NCBI RefSeq assembly: GCF_013297935.1
Contig: NZ_JAAFIX010000011.1
Location: forward strand, 62,001-126,000
From: Rhodoferax sp.
GTDB lineage: Bacteria > Pseudomonadota > Gammaproteobacteria > Burkholderiales > Burkholderiaceae_C
Reading direction: 5' to 3'
DNA: 64,000 bases
The notes beneath the pieces were generated by a model. That model saw nothing but the letters and a program-made list of their open reading frames with translations, made no database searches and was not told the DNA's origin. The translations under genes were made by a program, and so were the position numbers. Below, one piece after another: positions 46,670-55,221 of the stretch. Every line of letters starts with the position of its first letter. Positions within the stretch are counted from its first letter, which is position 1.

Positions 46670-48016
46670 ATGACCTCAGTCTTCAATTTCACCTTCGTTC
46701 CCTGGTTCCGGTCGGTCGCGCCTTACATCCATAAGTTCCGCAACCAGACCTTTGTGGTGGGTATTGCCGGCGAGGCCATTGCCGCGGGCAAGCTGCACAG
46801 CTTGGCGCAAGACCTGGCCATGATCCAGAGCATGGGCGTGAAGATAGTGCTGGTGCACGGTTTCCGGCCGCAGGTGAACGAGCAGCTCGCCGCCAAGGGC
46901 CACACCCCCAAATACAGCCACGGCATCCGCATTACCGACGAGGTGGCGCTCGACTGCGCCCAGGAGGCCGCCGGCCAGTTGCGCTACGAGATTGAAGCCG
47001 CTTTCAGCCAAGGCTTGCCCAACACGCCCATGGCGGACTCCACGGTGCGCGTGATCTCGGGCAACTTCATCACGGCGCGGCCGGTGGGCATTGTGGACGG
47101 GGTGGACTTTCAGCACAGCGGGCTGGTTCGCAAGGTCGACACGGCCGGCATCACCCGCACCCTGGACATGGGTGCCATGGTGCTGCTCTCGCCGTTTGGC
47201 TTTTCGCCCACGGGCGAGGCGTTCAACCTCGCCATGGAAGAGGTGGCTACCAGCGTAGCCACCGCGCTGCAGGCCGACAAGCTGATCTTTTTGACCGAGG
47301 TGCCCGGTGTGCGCATGGACCCCATGCAGCCTGCCGGGGAAGACAACCCGATCGACACCGAGTTACCCCTGGCCGCTGCCGAGAAGCTACTCCAAGCCCT
47401 GCCCGCCGCCAACCAGCCTACCGACGTGGCCTTCTACCTGCAGCACTGCGTGAAGGCGTGCAAGGCGGGCGTTGAGCGCAGCCACATCATTCCGTTTGCG
47501 ATTGACGGCGCGATTCTGCTGGAGGTGTATGTGCACGACGGCATCGGAACCATGGTGGTGGACGAAAAGCTCGAGAGCCTGCGCGAGGCCACCGAGGAAG
47601 ACGTGGGCGGCATTCTGCAGCTCATCGAGCCCTTTGAGCGCGATGGCACGCTGGTCAAACGCAGCCGCACCGAGATCGAGCGCGACGCGGGCAACTACAC
47701 CATCATTGAGCACGACGGGGTGATCTTTGCCTGTGCGGCCCTCTATCCCTACCCCGAATCCAAAACCGCCGAGATGGCGGCTGTAACTGTGTCGCCTGAG
47801 GTGCAGGGTCAGGGCGACGGCGAACGCATCCTGAAACGCATTGAGCAGCGCGCCAAGGCGGCCGGGCTGGACAGTATTTTTGTGCTGACCACCCGCACCA
47901 TGCACTGGTTCATCAAACGCGGCTTTGTGCAGGTGGACCCTGAGTGGCTGCCCGAGGCCCGCAAGCGCAAGTACAACTGGGACCGCAAGAGCCAGGTGCT
48001 GGTCAAGCGGCTCTAA
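46670..48016 (+). CDS. argA: amino-acid N-acetyltransferase
   Basis: First step of arginine synthesis: acetylation of glutamate by acetyl-CoA. The 448-aa protein has an amino acid kinase-like domain (about 20-280; VVGIAGEAIAAGKLHSLAQDLAMIQSMGVKIVLVHGFRPQVNE) that binds arginine in this family. A GNAT domain (about 300-430) has AAVTVSPEVQGQGDGERILKRIEQRAK and TTRTMHWFIKRGFVQV. Convergent with dsbB, overlapping by 14 bp. Confidence 0.96.
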   Translation: MTSVFNFTFVPWFRSVAPYIHKFRNQTFVVGIAGEAIAAGKLHSLAQDLAMIQSMGVKIVLVHGFRPQVNEQLAAKGHTPKYSHGIRITDEVALDCAQEAAGQLRYEIEAAFSQGLPNTPMADSTVRVISGNFITARPVGIVDGVDFQHSGLVRKVDTAGITRTLDMGAMVLLSPFGFSPTGEAFNLAMEEVATSVATALQADKLIFLTEVPGVRMDPMQPAGEDNPIDTELPLAAAEKLLQALPAANQPTDVAFYLQHCVKACKAGVERSHIIPFAIDGAILLEVYVHDGIGTMVVDEKLESLREATEEDVGGILQLIEPFERDGTLVKRSRTEIERDAGNYTIIEHDGVIFACAALYPYPESKTAEMAAVTVSPEVQGQGDGERILKRIEQRAKAAGLDSIFVLTTRTMHWFIKRGFVQVDPEWLPEARKRKYNWDRKSQVLVKRL

Positions 48017-48521
48017 GCCGGCGCCAGAGCATCAAGCTGCCAAACACCGCAAAGCCACTGAAGCACACGAATGACCAGTTGGCGATGGTGCCGCCCAGAA
48101 AGGTCCAGTCGATCTTGCTGCAGTCCCCGCCACCGCGGAAGATCATGGGCAGTGCGCGCTTGAGCGGGAAGGTCTCGATCATGCCGTAGAGGTCGCGCCC
48201 GCAGGACACCACCTCGGGCGGGTACCACTGCAGCCAACTCTGGCGGGCCGCCACATAGGCACCCGCCACGGCAAAAGCCACCAGCAGCACTGCACCGGCA
48301 ATTTGCAAGCTTTTTCGGCCGCTAGCCCCCGCAATACCTGCGCTGATAGCTACCAAAATGAGAGCATAGCGCTGCACAATACACATCGGGCACGGCTCCA
48401 GACCCACCACGTGCTGCAGATACATGCCAAACACCAGCATGGCCACGCAGGCCAGCAACACGCCACCGTACATGCGCCGGGGCGCAGTGTCCATCCAACC
48501 GAAAACCAAGTTCAAAATCAA
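48003..48521 (-). CDS. dsbB: disulfide bond formation protein B
   Basis: Inner-membrane quinone reductase that reoxidises DsbA. The 172-aa protein has four helices, the CPMC motif in the first periplasmic loop and the second cysteine pair in SCGRDLYG and GGDCSKIDW. The start is a TTG: 48521 or 48515 next to GAGG, with ATG 48494 as an alternative. A family 1 repeat in sense orientation encodes ALILVAISAGIAGASGRKS, which forms much of the second membrane helix. The last codons overlap argA. Confidence 0.93.
   Translation of the reverse strand: MILNLVFGWMDTAPRRMYGGVLLACVAMLVFGMYLQHVVGLEPCPMCIVQRYALILVAISAGIAGASGRKSLQIAGAVLLVAFAVAGAYVAARQSWLQWYPPEVVSCGRDLYGMIETFPLKRALPMIFRGGGDCSKIDWTFLGGTIANWSFVCFSGFAVFGSLMLWRRLRAA
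48322..48366 (-). repeat. family 1 interspersed repeat, copy inside dsbB
   Basis: Minus-strand TGCTCT-N8-TAGCT-N19-GGGCTAG (one base off in the first block). Sense orientation, in the same reading phase as the copy in the echA-like gene (GTA GCT ... GGG GCT AGC). Confidence 0.8.
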
Positions 48522-48663
48522 ATCCTCATTGAGTTAACCAGCCGCAAGGCGCTGGGGGTTGGTACCTTTTGCGGGACTGAAGTTCCCGCAAAGCCTTGGG
48601 GTCAGCCCAAAGCGAATAAGATTCGGCCTTCGTTTTTACACCACCGACAAAGAGGTTTTCCCC

Positions 48664-48936
48664 ATGGCACGCACCGTTAACTGTATCAAGCTGGGCAAAG
48701 AGGCTGAAGGCCTGGACTTTGCGCCCTACCCCGGTGAGCTGGGCAAGCGCATCTGGGAAGGCGTGAGCAAAGAAGCCTGGGCCGCCTGGCTCAAGCACCA
48801 GACCATGCTGGTCAACGAAAACCGCCTGAACCTGGCCGACGCCCGCGCCCGCCAGTACCTGGCCCGCCAGATGGAAAACCATTTCTTCGGTGATGGTGCC
48901 GATGCCGCCCAGGGCTACGTGCCCCCCAGCGCCTGA
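48664..48936 (+). CDS. yggX: Fe(2+)-trafficking / oxidative damage protection protein
   Basis: A 90-aa YggX protein with [56 protein letters not shown], matching the family along its length, including the single conserved Cys. It helps protect iron-sulfur enzymes from oxidative damage. ATG 48664 is used, not the earlier track start. Confidence 0.96.
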   Translation: MARTVNCIKLGKEAEGLDFAPYPGELGKRIWEGVSKEAWAAWLKHQTMLVNENRLNLADARARQYLARQMENHFFGDGADAAQGYVPPSA

Positions 48937-48958
48937 GGTGCAGGACACCACGGACCGC

Positions 48959-50704
48959 ATGGCTTTTTCGGCCCACAGCGGCTTACCTGCTGCTTGGGCC
49001 GGCTGTGCGGCGTGGACGGTGTTGGACACCGGCTTCCATCAGGCCCGGCGCTTTCTTGCCACCTGGGCCGCGTGGCGCGCCGACCCGCAGCGCCCCACCA
49101 TGCTTCACTATGTGGGGCATGTTTCCCCCGCCGGCCTCGCCCGGCTGCTCGCCCCCCCTGCCCCGCCGCCTCAAGCGCCAGATGACCTTGAGGGTCTGCT
49201 GCTTGCCGAGCTACAGGACCGGGGCCCCGGCATTCACCGCATCCTGCTGGACCACGGGCAGGTCTCGCTGACCCTTTGCGTGGGAGACAGCCACGCGTTT
49301 TTGAGCGACCACGCGCTCCATGCCAACACGGTTTGGCATACCTCCTCTGACACGGGCTGGAGCAAATGGGCCGCCAAAGCCCTGGCGCGCCTGTGCCTGC
49401 GCGGTGCGACCCTGGAGGCCGCACTCCCCGCAGATGCACCGTCCGAGTGGCTGCACGAGGCGGGTTTTGTGCACTGCAGCCCCGCGCTCGACACCGGCAC
49501 GCTGAACGCAACATTCAACCCGCCATGGCCTTTGGGCGCCAAAGAGCCCCCCAGCAGCGGAGGGCGCGCGCTAAGCAACCTGACGTGTTGCGTAGTGGGT
49601 GCGGGTATTTCGGGCGCGAGTGTGGCCTACGCGCTGGCCCGCCGGGGCTGGCAAGTCACGGTGCTCGACGCTGCAGAGCACCTCGGTGCCGGCGCCTCCG
49701 GCCTGCCGGTAGGCCTGGTCGTGCCCCATATCTCCGCAGACGACAGCCCGCGCTCACGCCTCTCCCGCGTGGGTGCCAAACTGATGTTGCAACATAGCAA
49801 AACACTGCTGCAACACGGGCAAGACTGGTCACTGACCGGTGTGCTGGAGCACCGCTTTGCCGAGGGCCCGGACCGGGCACACGCCCATGCGGCGTGGGTC
49901 AAGCCGGGCGCTTTGGTCCGCGCTTGGTTGGCCCACCAGGGCATCACGGTGCGGCACTTAGCCCGGGTCTCGGGCATCGAGCGAACGGGCGAATGCTGGA
50001 CACTGCGAGACCCCGAAGGCTCGACCCTCGCACAAGCCCCCGTGGTGGTGCTCGCGACCGCGTTTGCCACCCGCGCACTGCTGGAGGCCGATGCCTTGCA
50101 ACCGCACCGGGCCGGCACCCTGCATTTGACATTGGGGGACCTGCAAGCGGTGCACGGCACAGCGACCACAGGCCCTATGCCCGCCCATGTAAACAGCCCC
50201 GCCTGGCGCCACCCGCACAACGGACATGGCTGCTTTATCCCCCAGGTGCCCGGCCGAGGTGGTGATTTTTGGCTAGCCGGCTCCAGCTTCGAGCCCGATA
50301 GCCAGCCGACTACACCGACCGGTGAGCCCCACCGGCTGGCACCCTTGGCGCTGCAACATCAAGGCAACCTGGAGCGCCTGCAAACCTTGTGGCCAGCGGC
50401 AGCGCAGGCGGTGGCGCCGCTGTTTGAATCCGGTGGGGTTGAAGCGTGGTCCGGCACCCGCTGCGTCAGCCATGACCGCCTGCCCTTGGCCGGACCGGTG
50501 GACGCTACCGGCCGCAACGGCCTGTGGATGCATGTGGGCATGGGTGCCCGCGGCCTGACGTTTTCAGCGCTAGGGGCGGAGCTGATTGCAGCACGCATGT
50601 GCCATGAGCCCTGGCCCGTGGAGAGCGCGTTGGCGAAGTCGATGGATTCGCAGCGCCTGCGCAAGCGGCGTGCGGTTCGTGAAGTGGAGAGCGACAGCAC
50701 CTGA
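48959..50704 (+). CDS. mnmC: MnmC-like FAD oxidoreductase with a decayed methyltransferase domain
   Basis: MnmC finishes the mnm5s2U34 modification of tRNA with an N-terminal methyltransferase and a C-terminal FAD oxidase. Here the oxidase half (about 200-560) is intact: CCVVGAGISGASVAYALARRGWQVTVLD, GASGLPVGLVVPHIS, SGTRCVSHDRLPLAGP and GMGARGLTFSALGAEL. The N-terminal half starts late, lacking the usual first 60 or so residues. Its SAM-binding loop reads DTGFHQARRFLATW where homologues have a Gly-rich GFGxGLNFL. Methyltransfer is therefore probably lost. ATG 48959 is the first start after yggX; 581 aa. Confidence 0.85.
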   Translation: MAFSAHSGLPAAWAGCAAWTVLDTGFHQARRFLATWAAWRADPQRPTMLHYVGHVSPAGLARLLAPPAPPPQAPDDLEGLLLAELQDRGPGIHRILLDHGQVSLTLCVGDSHAFLSDHALHANTVWHTSSDTGWSKWAAKALARLCLRGATLEAALPADAPSEWLHEAGFVHCSPALDTGTLNATFNPPWPLGAKEPPSSGGRALSNLTCCVVGAGISGASVAYALARRGWQVTVLDAAEHLGAGASGLPVGLVVPHISADDSPRSRLSRVGAKLMLQHSKTLLQHGQDWSLTGVLEHRFAEGPDRAHAHAAWVKPGALVRAWLAHQGITVRHLARVSGIERTGECWTLRDPEGSTLAQAPVVVLATAFATRALLEADALQPHRAGTLHLTLGDLQAVHGTATTGPMPAHVNSPAWRHPHNGHGCFIPQVPGRGGDFWLAGSSFEPDSQPTTPTGEPHRLAPLALQHQGNLERLQTLWPAAAQAVAPLFESGGVEAWSGTRCVSHDRLPLAGPVDATGRNGLWMHVGMGARGLTFSALGAELIAARMCHEPWPVESALAKSMDSQRLRKRRAVREVESDST

Positions 50705-50718
50705 GCAGTGCCGCCACC

Positions 50719-51459
50719 TCAAACTTTTTGAAATGCGCTGAACACCTGCTGGGGGTTGAAGGGCACTTCCAGCAAGTCTGCGCAGCCCATGCTTTCGGAC
50801 AGGCGCACCGCCTTCCAGTCGGGAGCCGGCATGACCCCCATGACGTTAGCCGGAGGCACCGCCTGGTCTTGAAAGTACTTGGCATAGCGCCAAGGGTCCT
50901 GCGTGACCGGGTCCACGTACACCAAGGCGAGGCTGTAACTCCGCTGCCCCATGCGATCCATGCACTCTTCGAGTGAATGCACCTCGTCAATCACCAGCAG
51001 ACCAGCCAGCGCCAGGCGAGCCCGCAGGTAGTAGGCTGCCACCTGAGGAATACAGACAAACAGCGCACACCGGATGCCCGGCGGGGGCGGCACATCGGTA
51101 GACGGTGCTTCGGCAAAAATGTCGATGTCCACCTCTTGCAAAGTGGCAAACAACTCGTCGAGCAAGTGCACCAGCCCACCCCAGTCCACGGGTCGCTGCA
51201 AAGCCCGCCATGCACCCAAGGGGGCAGAGTCGCCCACGGCAATCATCTTGAGGTGGGGGTTAAAGCCTGGTGACACCAGATCGAGGCCCGCCTCGTAGCT
51301 GTCCACATCAATCAACGCCACGTTCGGAGAACTGCTTTCCTCCGGGGTCCAGAGCACGTAGTTGGGCCCGTCGGCCCGCGACACCCTGAACAAGGTGTTC
51401 AGCGAATGCCGCTCGGCATCGCTGAAACCCACTACTTTCACCCGAACCTTGATGCCCAT
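50719..51459 (-). CDS. protein with two receiver-like domains, function unknown
   Basis: A 246-aa soluble protein. Residues about 3-112 and 128-246 each look like a divergent response-regulator receiver fold (VKVVGFSDAERHSLNTLF ... NVALIDVDSYEAGLDLV, and CALFVCIPQVAAYYLRARLALAGLLVIDEVHS ... YSLALVYVDPVTQDPW). The canonical acidic cluster and phospho-acceptor Lys/Thr partners are not all present, so phosphorylation is doubtful. No output domain. Placed between mnmC (convergent) and the nucleoside transporter genes. Confidence 0.72.
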   Translation of the reverse strand: MGIKVRVKVVGFSDAERHSLNTLFRVSRADGPNYVLWTPEESSSPNVALIDVDSYEAGLDLVSPGFNPHLKMIAVGDSAPLGAWRALQRPVDWGGLVHLLDELFATLQEVDIDIFAEAPSTDVPPPPGIRCALFVCIPQVAAYYLRARLALAGLLVIDEVHSLEECMDRMGQRSYSLALVYVDPVTQDPWRYAKYFQDQAVPPANVMGVMPAPDWKAVRLSESMGCADLLEVPFNPQQVFSAFQKV

Positions 51460-51483
51460 ATTTCCCTGTCAGCGCAGCGGCGC

Positions 51484-52452
51484 TTATCTTTCCTTGGAGT
51501 AGGGACGACCCAGCGCCTGCGGTGCCACAGCCTTGCCAATGAATCCCGCCAGCAAAACCACCGTCAACACATAAGGTAGTGCCTGGATGAACTGCACCGG
51601 CACTTCACCAAAGCCGCTCACCTGCACGCCCTGCAAACGAATGGCAGCAGCATCCAGAAACCCGAACAACAAACACGCCCAGAAGGCGCCAACCGGATGC
51701 CAGCGGCCGAATATCAGGGCCGCCAAGGCCATGAAGCCCCGACCCGCCGTCATGTTGGCGGAGAAGTTGGCACTCTGAGCCAGCACCAGGTAGGCGCCAG
51801 CCAAGCCGCACAACACACCGTTGATGGTCAGCGCGGCATAGCGCAGCCGGGAGACCGAAACCCCCGCAGCGTCGACCATTTGCGGGTTCTCGCCCACGGC
51901 CCGCAGTCGCAAACCGAAGCGCGTGCGGAACAGCACCCACCAGCACATCGGCACCAAGGCCAGAGTGAGGTAGACCATGGCGTTGTGGCTCAAGAGCCCC
52001 TCGCCCACAATCCGCCCCACCCAAGGCACGCCACTCAGCGCGTCTTGCATGCCCGGGAACAAGGCTTGAATGCGGACGTCGCTGCCCACCGGAGGCGTCT
52101 GACCGCCCTGCGCAAACCACGCAATGCCCAGCACCACCGTCATGCCGGCGGCAATGATGTTGATCGCCACCCCGGACACCACTTGGTCCCCTTTGTGGCT
52201 CACACAGGCCAGGCCGTGCATCCACGAGAGCACCACGGCCACCAGCACCCCCAAAGCCAGCGCCAGGGTGGTGGATTGAAACGCCGCTCCGGCCGCACCT
52301 GCGGCGAATGCGGCAAACAGCATCTTGCCTTCCAGCCCGATGTCCACCACGCCAGAGCGCTCTGAAAACATGCCGGCCAGCGCACAGAGAATCAGCGGCG
52401 TAGAAACCCTCAGCGTAGAGGCCAGCATGGCCGCAACCAATGCGTCATCCAT
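51484..52452 (-). CDS. nupQ: nucleoside ABC transporter permease 2
   Basis: A 322-aa BPD-type-2 permease of the BmpA-NupOPQ class, with about eight membrane helices (STPLILCALAGMFSERSGVVDIGLEGKMLFAAFAAG; VYLTLALVPMCWWVLFRTRFGLRLRAVGENPQMVDAAGVSVSRLRY). The SERSGVVDIGLEG block is typical of this class. The start overlaps the end of nupP by 8 bp. Last gene of the transporter operon. Confidence 0.92.
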   Translation of the reverse strand: MDDALVAAMLASTLRVSTPLILCALAGMFSERSGVVDIGLEGKMLFAAFAAGAAGAAFQSTTLALALGVLVAVVLSWMHGLACVSHKGDQVVSGVAINIIAAGMTVVLGIAWFAQGGQTPPVGSDVRIQALFPGMQDALSGVPWVGRIVGEGLLSHNAMVYLTLALVPMCWWVLFRTRFGLRLRAVGENPQMVDAAGVSVSRLRYAALTINGVLCGLAGAYLVLAQSANFSANMTAGRGFMALAALIFGRWHPVGAFWACLLFGFLDAAAIRLQGVQVSGFGEVPVQFIQALPYVLTVVLLAGFIGKAVAPQALGRPYSKER

Positions 52453-53560
52453 GTTGCACCCCCGCCTTCAAGAACTTGGACAAAACCCAGGCCAACACCG
52501 GCGCAATCACGTACACCATGGCCCCGGAGAACAACACAATGAAACCTTGCAACATCACCACCATCTCCCGGCTGAAGCCCGGTATTTCAAATGCCACCTC
52601 GGCGCCCCCTTGAAACAGGGCCCCGAACAACACGCTGGCAAAAATAATGCCGACTGGGTGGTTGCGCCCCATCAGGGCCACCGCAATACCGGTAAAGCCC
52701 GCGCCGCTGACGAACTCCAACAAGAGCTTGCCATTGACGCCCGCAATCTCATTCATACCCACCATGCCGGCCAGTGCACCTGAAATGGCCATGCCAATCA
52801 CGATCTGATGGCGGACGTTGATACCGGCGTACTCCGCCGCACTCTGGCTGGAGCCGACTGCACGCAGCCGGTAACCTGCCCGTGTACGCCACAAAAACAG
52901 GTACACCCCCAGAGAGGCCAGCAAAGCGAGCAGCAAGCTCAAATTGAGGGGCGATGCGTCCCACTCAATGCCTATGGCCGCCAAGGCCTCGTGCATGGCC
53001 GGCAGCTTGGCCGATGCAGCAAACGCCGCACTTTCAACCGCCATAGAGCCCGAGGGGCGCAGGTGGTTGACCAGCAGGTACACCAGCAGACTACTAGCAA
53101 TGAAGTTGAACATGATGGTCGTAATCACCACATGGCTACCCCGGTAAGCCTGGAGATACGCCGGAACTGCCGCCCACGCCGCCCCGAATAGCGCACCACT
53201 GAGCAGCATCAAGGGCAACATGGCCCAGGCGGGCAAGCTGTTTGAAAGCCAGAGAGCCATCAAGCCGGTACCCAGCCCACCCAAAATAGCCTGCCCTTCC
53301 CCGCCGATATTGAACAAGCCGCCATGAAAAGCGACTGCCACCGCGAGGCCGGTGAAGATAAAGGTGGTGGCGTAGTAAAGGGTGTAACTGATCCCGCGCT
53401 GGCTGCCGAAAGCACCTTGCACCAACACCGAAATCACCTCCACCGGGTCCTGCCCGACCAAAGCCACTACACCGGCCGCGGCCAGCATGGCGACCAGCAG
53501 GCACACCACCGGGAGCAGCACCAGATCCGCCCAACGGGGCAATGCGTAATTCGCGTTCAT
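52445..53560 (-). CDS. nupP: nucleoside ABC transporter permease 1
   Basis: A 371-aa permease, partner of NupQ. It has membrane helices throughout, FTGLAVAVAFHGGLFNIGGEGQAILGGLG near the first third, and the coupling region TRAGYRLRAVGSSQSAAEYAGINVRHQIVIGMAISGALAGMVG. The start overlaps the nupO stop (ATGA). Confidence 0.92.
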   Translation of the reverse strand: MNANYALPRWADLVLLPVVCLLVAMLAAAGVVALVGQDPVEVISVLVQGAFGSQRGISYTLYYATTFIFTGLAVAVAFHGGLFNIGGEGQAILGGLGTGLMALWLSNSLPAWAMLPLMLLSGALFGAAWAAVPAYLQAYRGSHVVITTIMFNFIASSLLVYLLVNHLRPSGSMAVESAAFAASAKLPAMHEALAAIGIEWDASPLNLSLLLALLASLGVYLFLWRTRAGYRLRAVGSSQSAAEYAGINVRHQIVIGMAISGALAGMVGMNEIAGVNGKLLLEFVSGAGFTGIAVALMGRNHPVGIIFASVLFGALFQGGAEVAFEIPGFSREMVVMLQGFIVLFSGAMVYVIAPVLAWVLSKFLKAGVQHG

Positions 53561-55095
53561 TGCGCCCCTCCTGTCATCAGCAGGCCGATACCGGCCTCTG
53601 TGCAGTCTTCAATCGCCAGCTCTCCGCTGACTCGCCCTTGATTCATCACAATGACCCGATCAGCTAGCGCCAAAATCTCGTCCAACTCGCTGGACACCAC
53701 CAGTACTGCGCAACCGGCATCCCGCATAGCCCGCAGCTGGGAATAAATGAATTCGATCGCGCCGATGTCCACTCCACGCGTCGGCTGCCCGACCAGCAGC
53801 ACTTTGGGCGACTGCCCCAACTCCCGCGCGAGCACCAGCTTCTGCTGATTTCCGCCCGAAAATTTGCTGCTCTTGAGTTCCGGGTCGCGCGGGCGCACGT
53901 CAAAGCGCTCCATCAAGCCCGCCGTGGCGCGGCGCATGGCGCTGTGGGACATCCAGCCGCCACTCGCGTACTCAGGCAACCCGTCGTAGCCCAATACGGC
54001 CGACTCCCAAGCGACAAAGTCCATGACCATCGCGCGCGCGTGGCGGTCTTCAGGAACGTGCGCGACCCCCAGGTGGCGTGCGGTTTGCGGATCCAGCCAC
54101 TGCGCTGCAGCGAACGTCTGGCCCCCGGTGGTGATGGTGCCGGCATCGGGTGTGAGCAACCCCGACAGCACATCGAGCAACTCGCTCTGCCCGTTGCCGG
54201 ACACACCGGCCACCCCCACGATTTCACCGGCCCGCAAATCGAGGTTCAAGTCATGCAGGCGCGTGACCTCCAAGGCGTCTCTCACCACCACGTTGCGCAC
54301 TGAGAGCAAGGTATCTCCCGCAGGGCGGGCATCTGCGTCCACACGGCCCATGTGCACTTTGCGCCCCACCATGGCTTCGGCAAGGCTCTCTACAGAGGCT
54401 TGCGCAATCGGCAGCTCCTGCACCACTCGGCCGCCGCGCATGACGGTCACGTTGTCGCACAAGCCCACGACTTCTTTCAGCTTGTGGGTAATCAGCAAGA
54501 TAGTGGTGCCTTGCCCGCGCAACACCCGCAGCACTTTGAACAAGTGTTCGGTTTCTTGGGGGGTCAGTACTGCGGTGGGTTCATCCAGAATCAAAATCTT
54601 GGCGCCGCGGTAGAGCGCCTTCAGAATCTCAAGCCGCTGACGATCGCCCACCGGGAGTTCGGACACCGGAGCATCGAGCTTGACCTGCAAGCCGGTCGCT
54701 TGCATCAGGGTTTCGAGCTTGCTGCGCACAGCGGCATCGGCTTTGTGCAGCAGCCAATGCGGCTCCGCACCGAGCATCACGTTTTCGAGCGCGGTCAGGG
54801 TGTCCACCAACATAAAGTGCTGGTGAACCATGCCAATGCCTTGGGCAATCGCATCGTCCGCATTGCGTATCGTCACCGGCTTGCCGAGGACCCATATGTC
54901 GCCGCTGTCGGCCTGGTAAAAGCCGTACAAGATGGACATCAGCGTGCTCTTGCCCGCCCCGTTCTCGCCCACGATGCCGTGAACCGTACCGCTAGCCACC
55001 CGCAAGTTCACGTCGGCATTCGCTGCCACCGCACCAAACCGTTTGTTGATGCCCTGCATGTGAATCGCCGGGGGCGATGTGCTCTCTACACTCAA
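53557..55095 (-). CDS. nupO: nucleoside ABC transporter ATPase with two ATP-binding domains
   Basis: A 512-aa double ATPase energising nucleoside uptake. The first domain is canonical (GENGAGKSTLMSILYG, QRLEILKALYRGAKILILDEPTAVL). The second is degenerate at Walker A (GVAGVSGNGQSELLD) but keeps SGGNQQKLVLARELG, as usual in sugar/nucleoside importers. The track start at 55197 runs through the upstream terminator. TTG 55095 has GAGGAGCAGGA directly before it and is preferred; ATG 55059 is the alternative. Confidence 0.92.
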   Translation of the reverse strand: MSVESTSPPAIHMQGINKRFGAVAANADVNLRVASGTVHGIVGENGAGKSTLMSILYGFYQADSGDIWVLGKPVTIRNADDAIAQGIGMVHQHFMLVDTLTALENVMLGAEPHWLLHKADAAVRSKLETLMQATGLQVKLDAPVSELPVGDRQRLEILKALYRGAKILILDEPTAVLTPQETEHLFKVLRVLRGQGTTILLITHKLKEVVGLCDNVTVMRGGRVVQELPIAQASVESLAEAMVGRKVHMGRVDADARPAGDTLLSVRNVVVRDALEVTRLHDLNLDLRAGEIVGVAGVSGNGQSELLDVLSGLLTPDAGTITTGGQTFAAAQWLDPQTARHLGVAHVPEDRHARAMVMDFVAWESAVLGYDGLPEYASGGWMSHSAMRRATAGLMERFDVRPRDPELKSSKFSGGNQQKLVLARELGQSPKVLLVGQPTRGVDIGAIEFIYSQLRAMRDAGCAVLVVSSELDEILALADRVIVMNQGRVSGELAIEDCTEAGIGLLMTGGAQ

Positions 55096-55130
55096 ATCCT
55101 GCTCCTCTGAGGGCTCTTGCCCTGAAGCGA

Positions 55131-55164
55131 AAAGCCCACGGTACGTGCAAGCACCGCGGGCTTT
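55131..55164 (-). terminator. terminator or attenuator between bmpA and nupO
   Basis: Minus-strand AAAGCCCGCGGT and ACCGTGGGCTTT form a stem with one mismatch and a 10-nt loop, followed by only a short T tract. It would leave more binding-protein mRNA than transporter mRNA. Confidence 0.65.
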
Positions 55165-55221
55165 ACAACCAGGAAAGAAAGCGCCCGCTACCGGCATGGC
55201 CGGCCGGACGCCACTTTCAAA

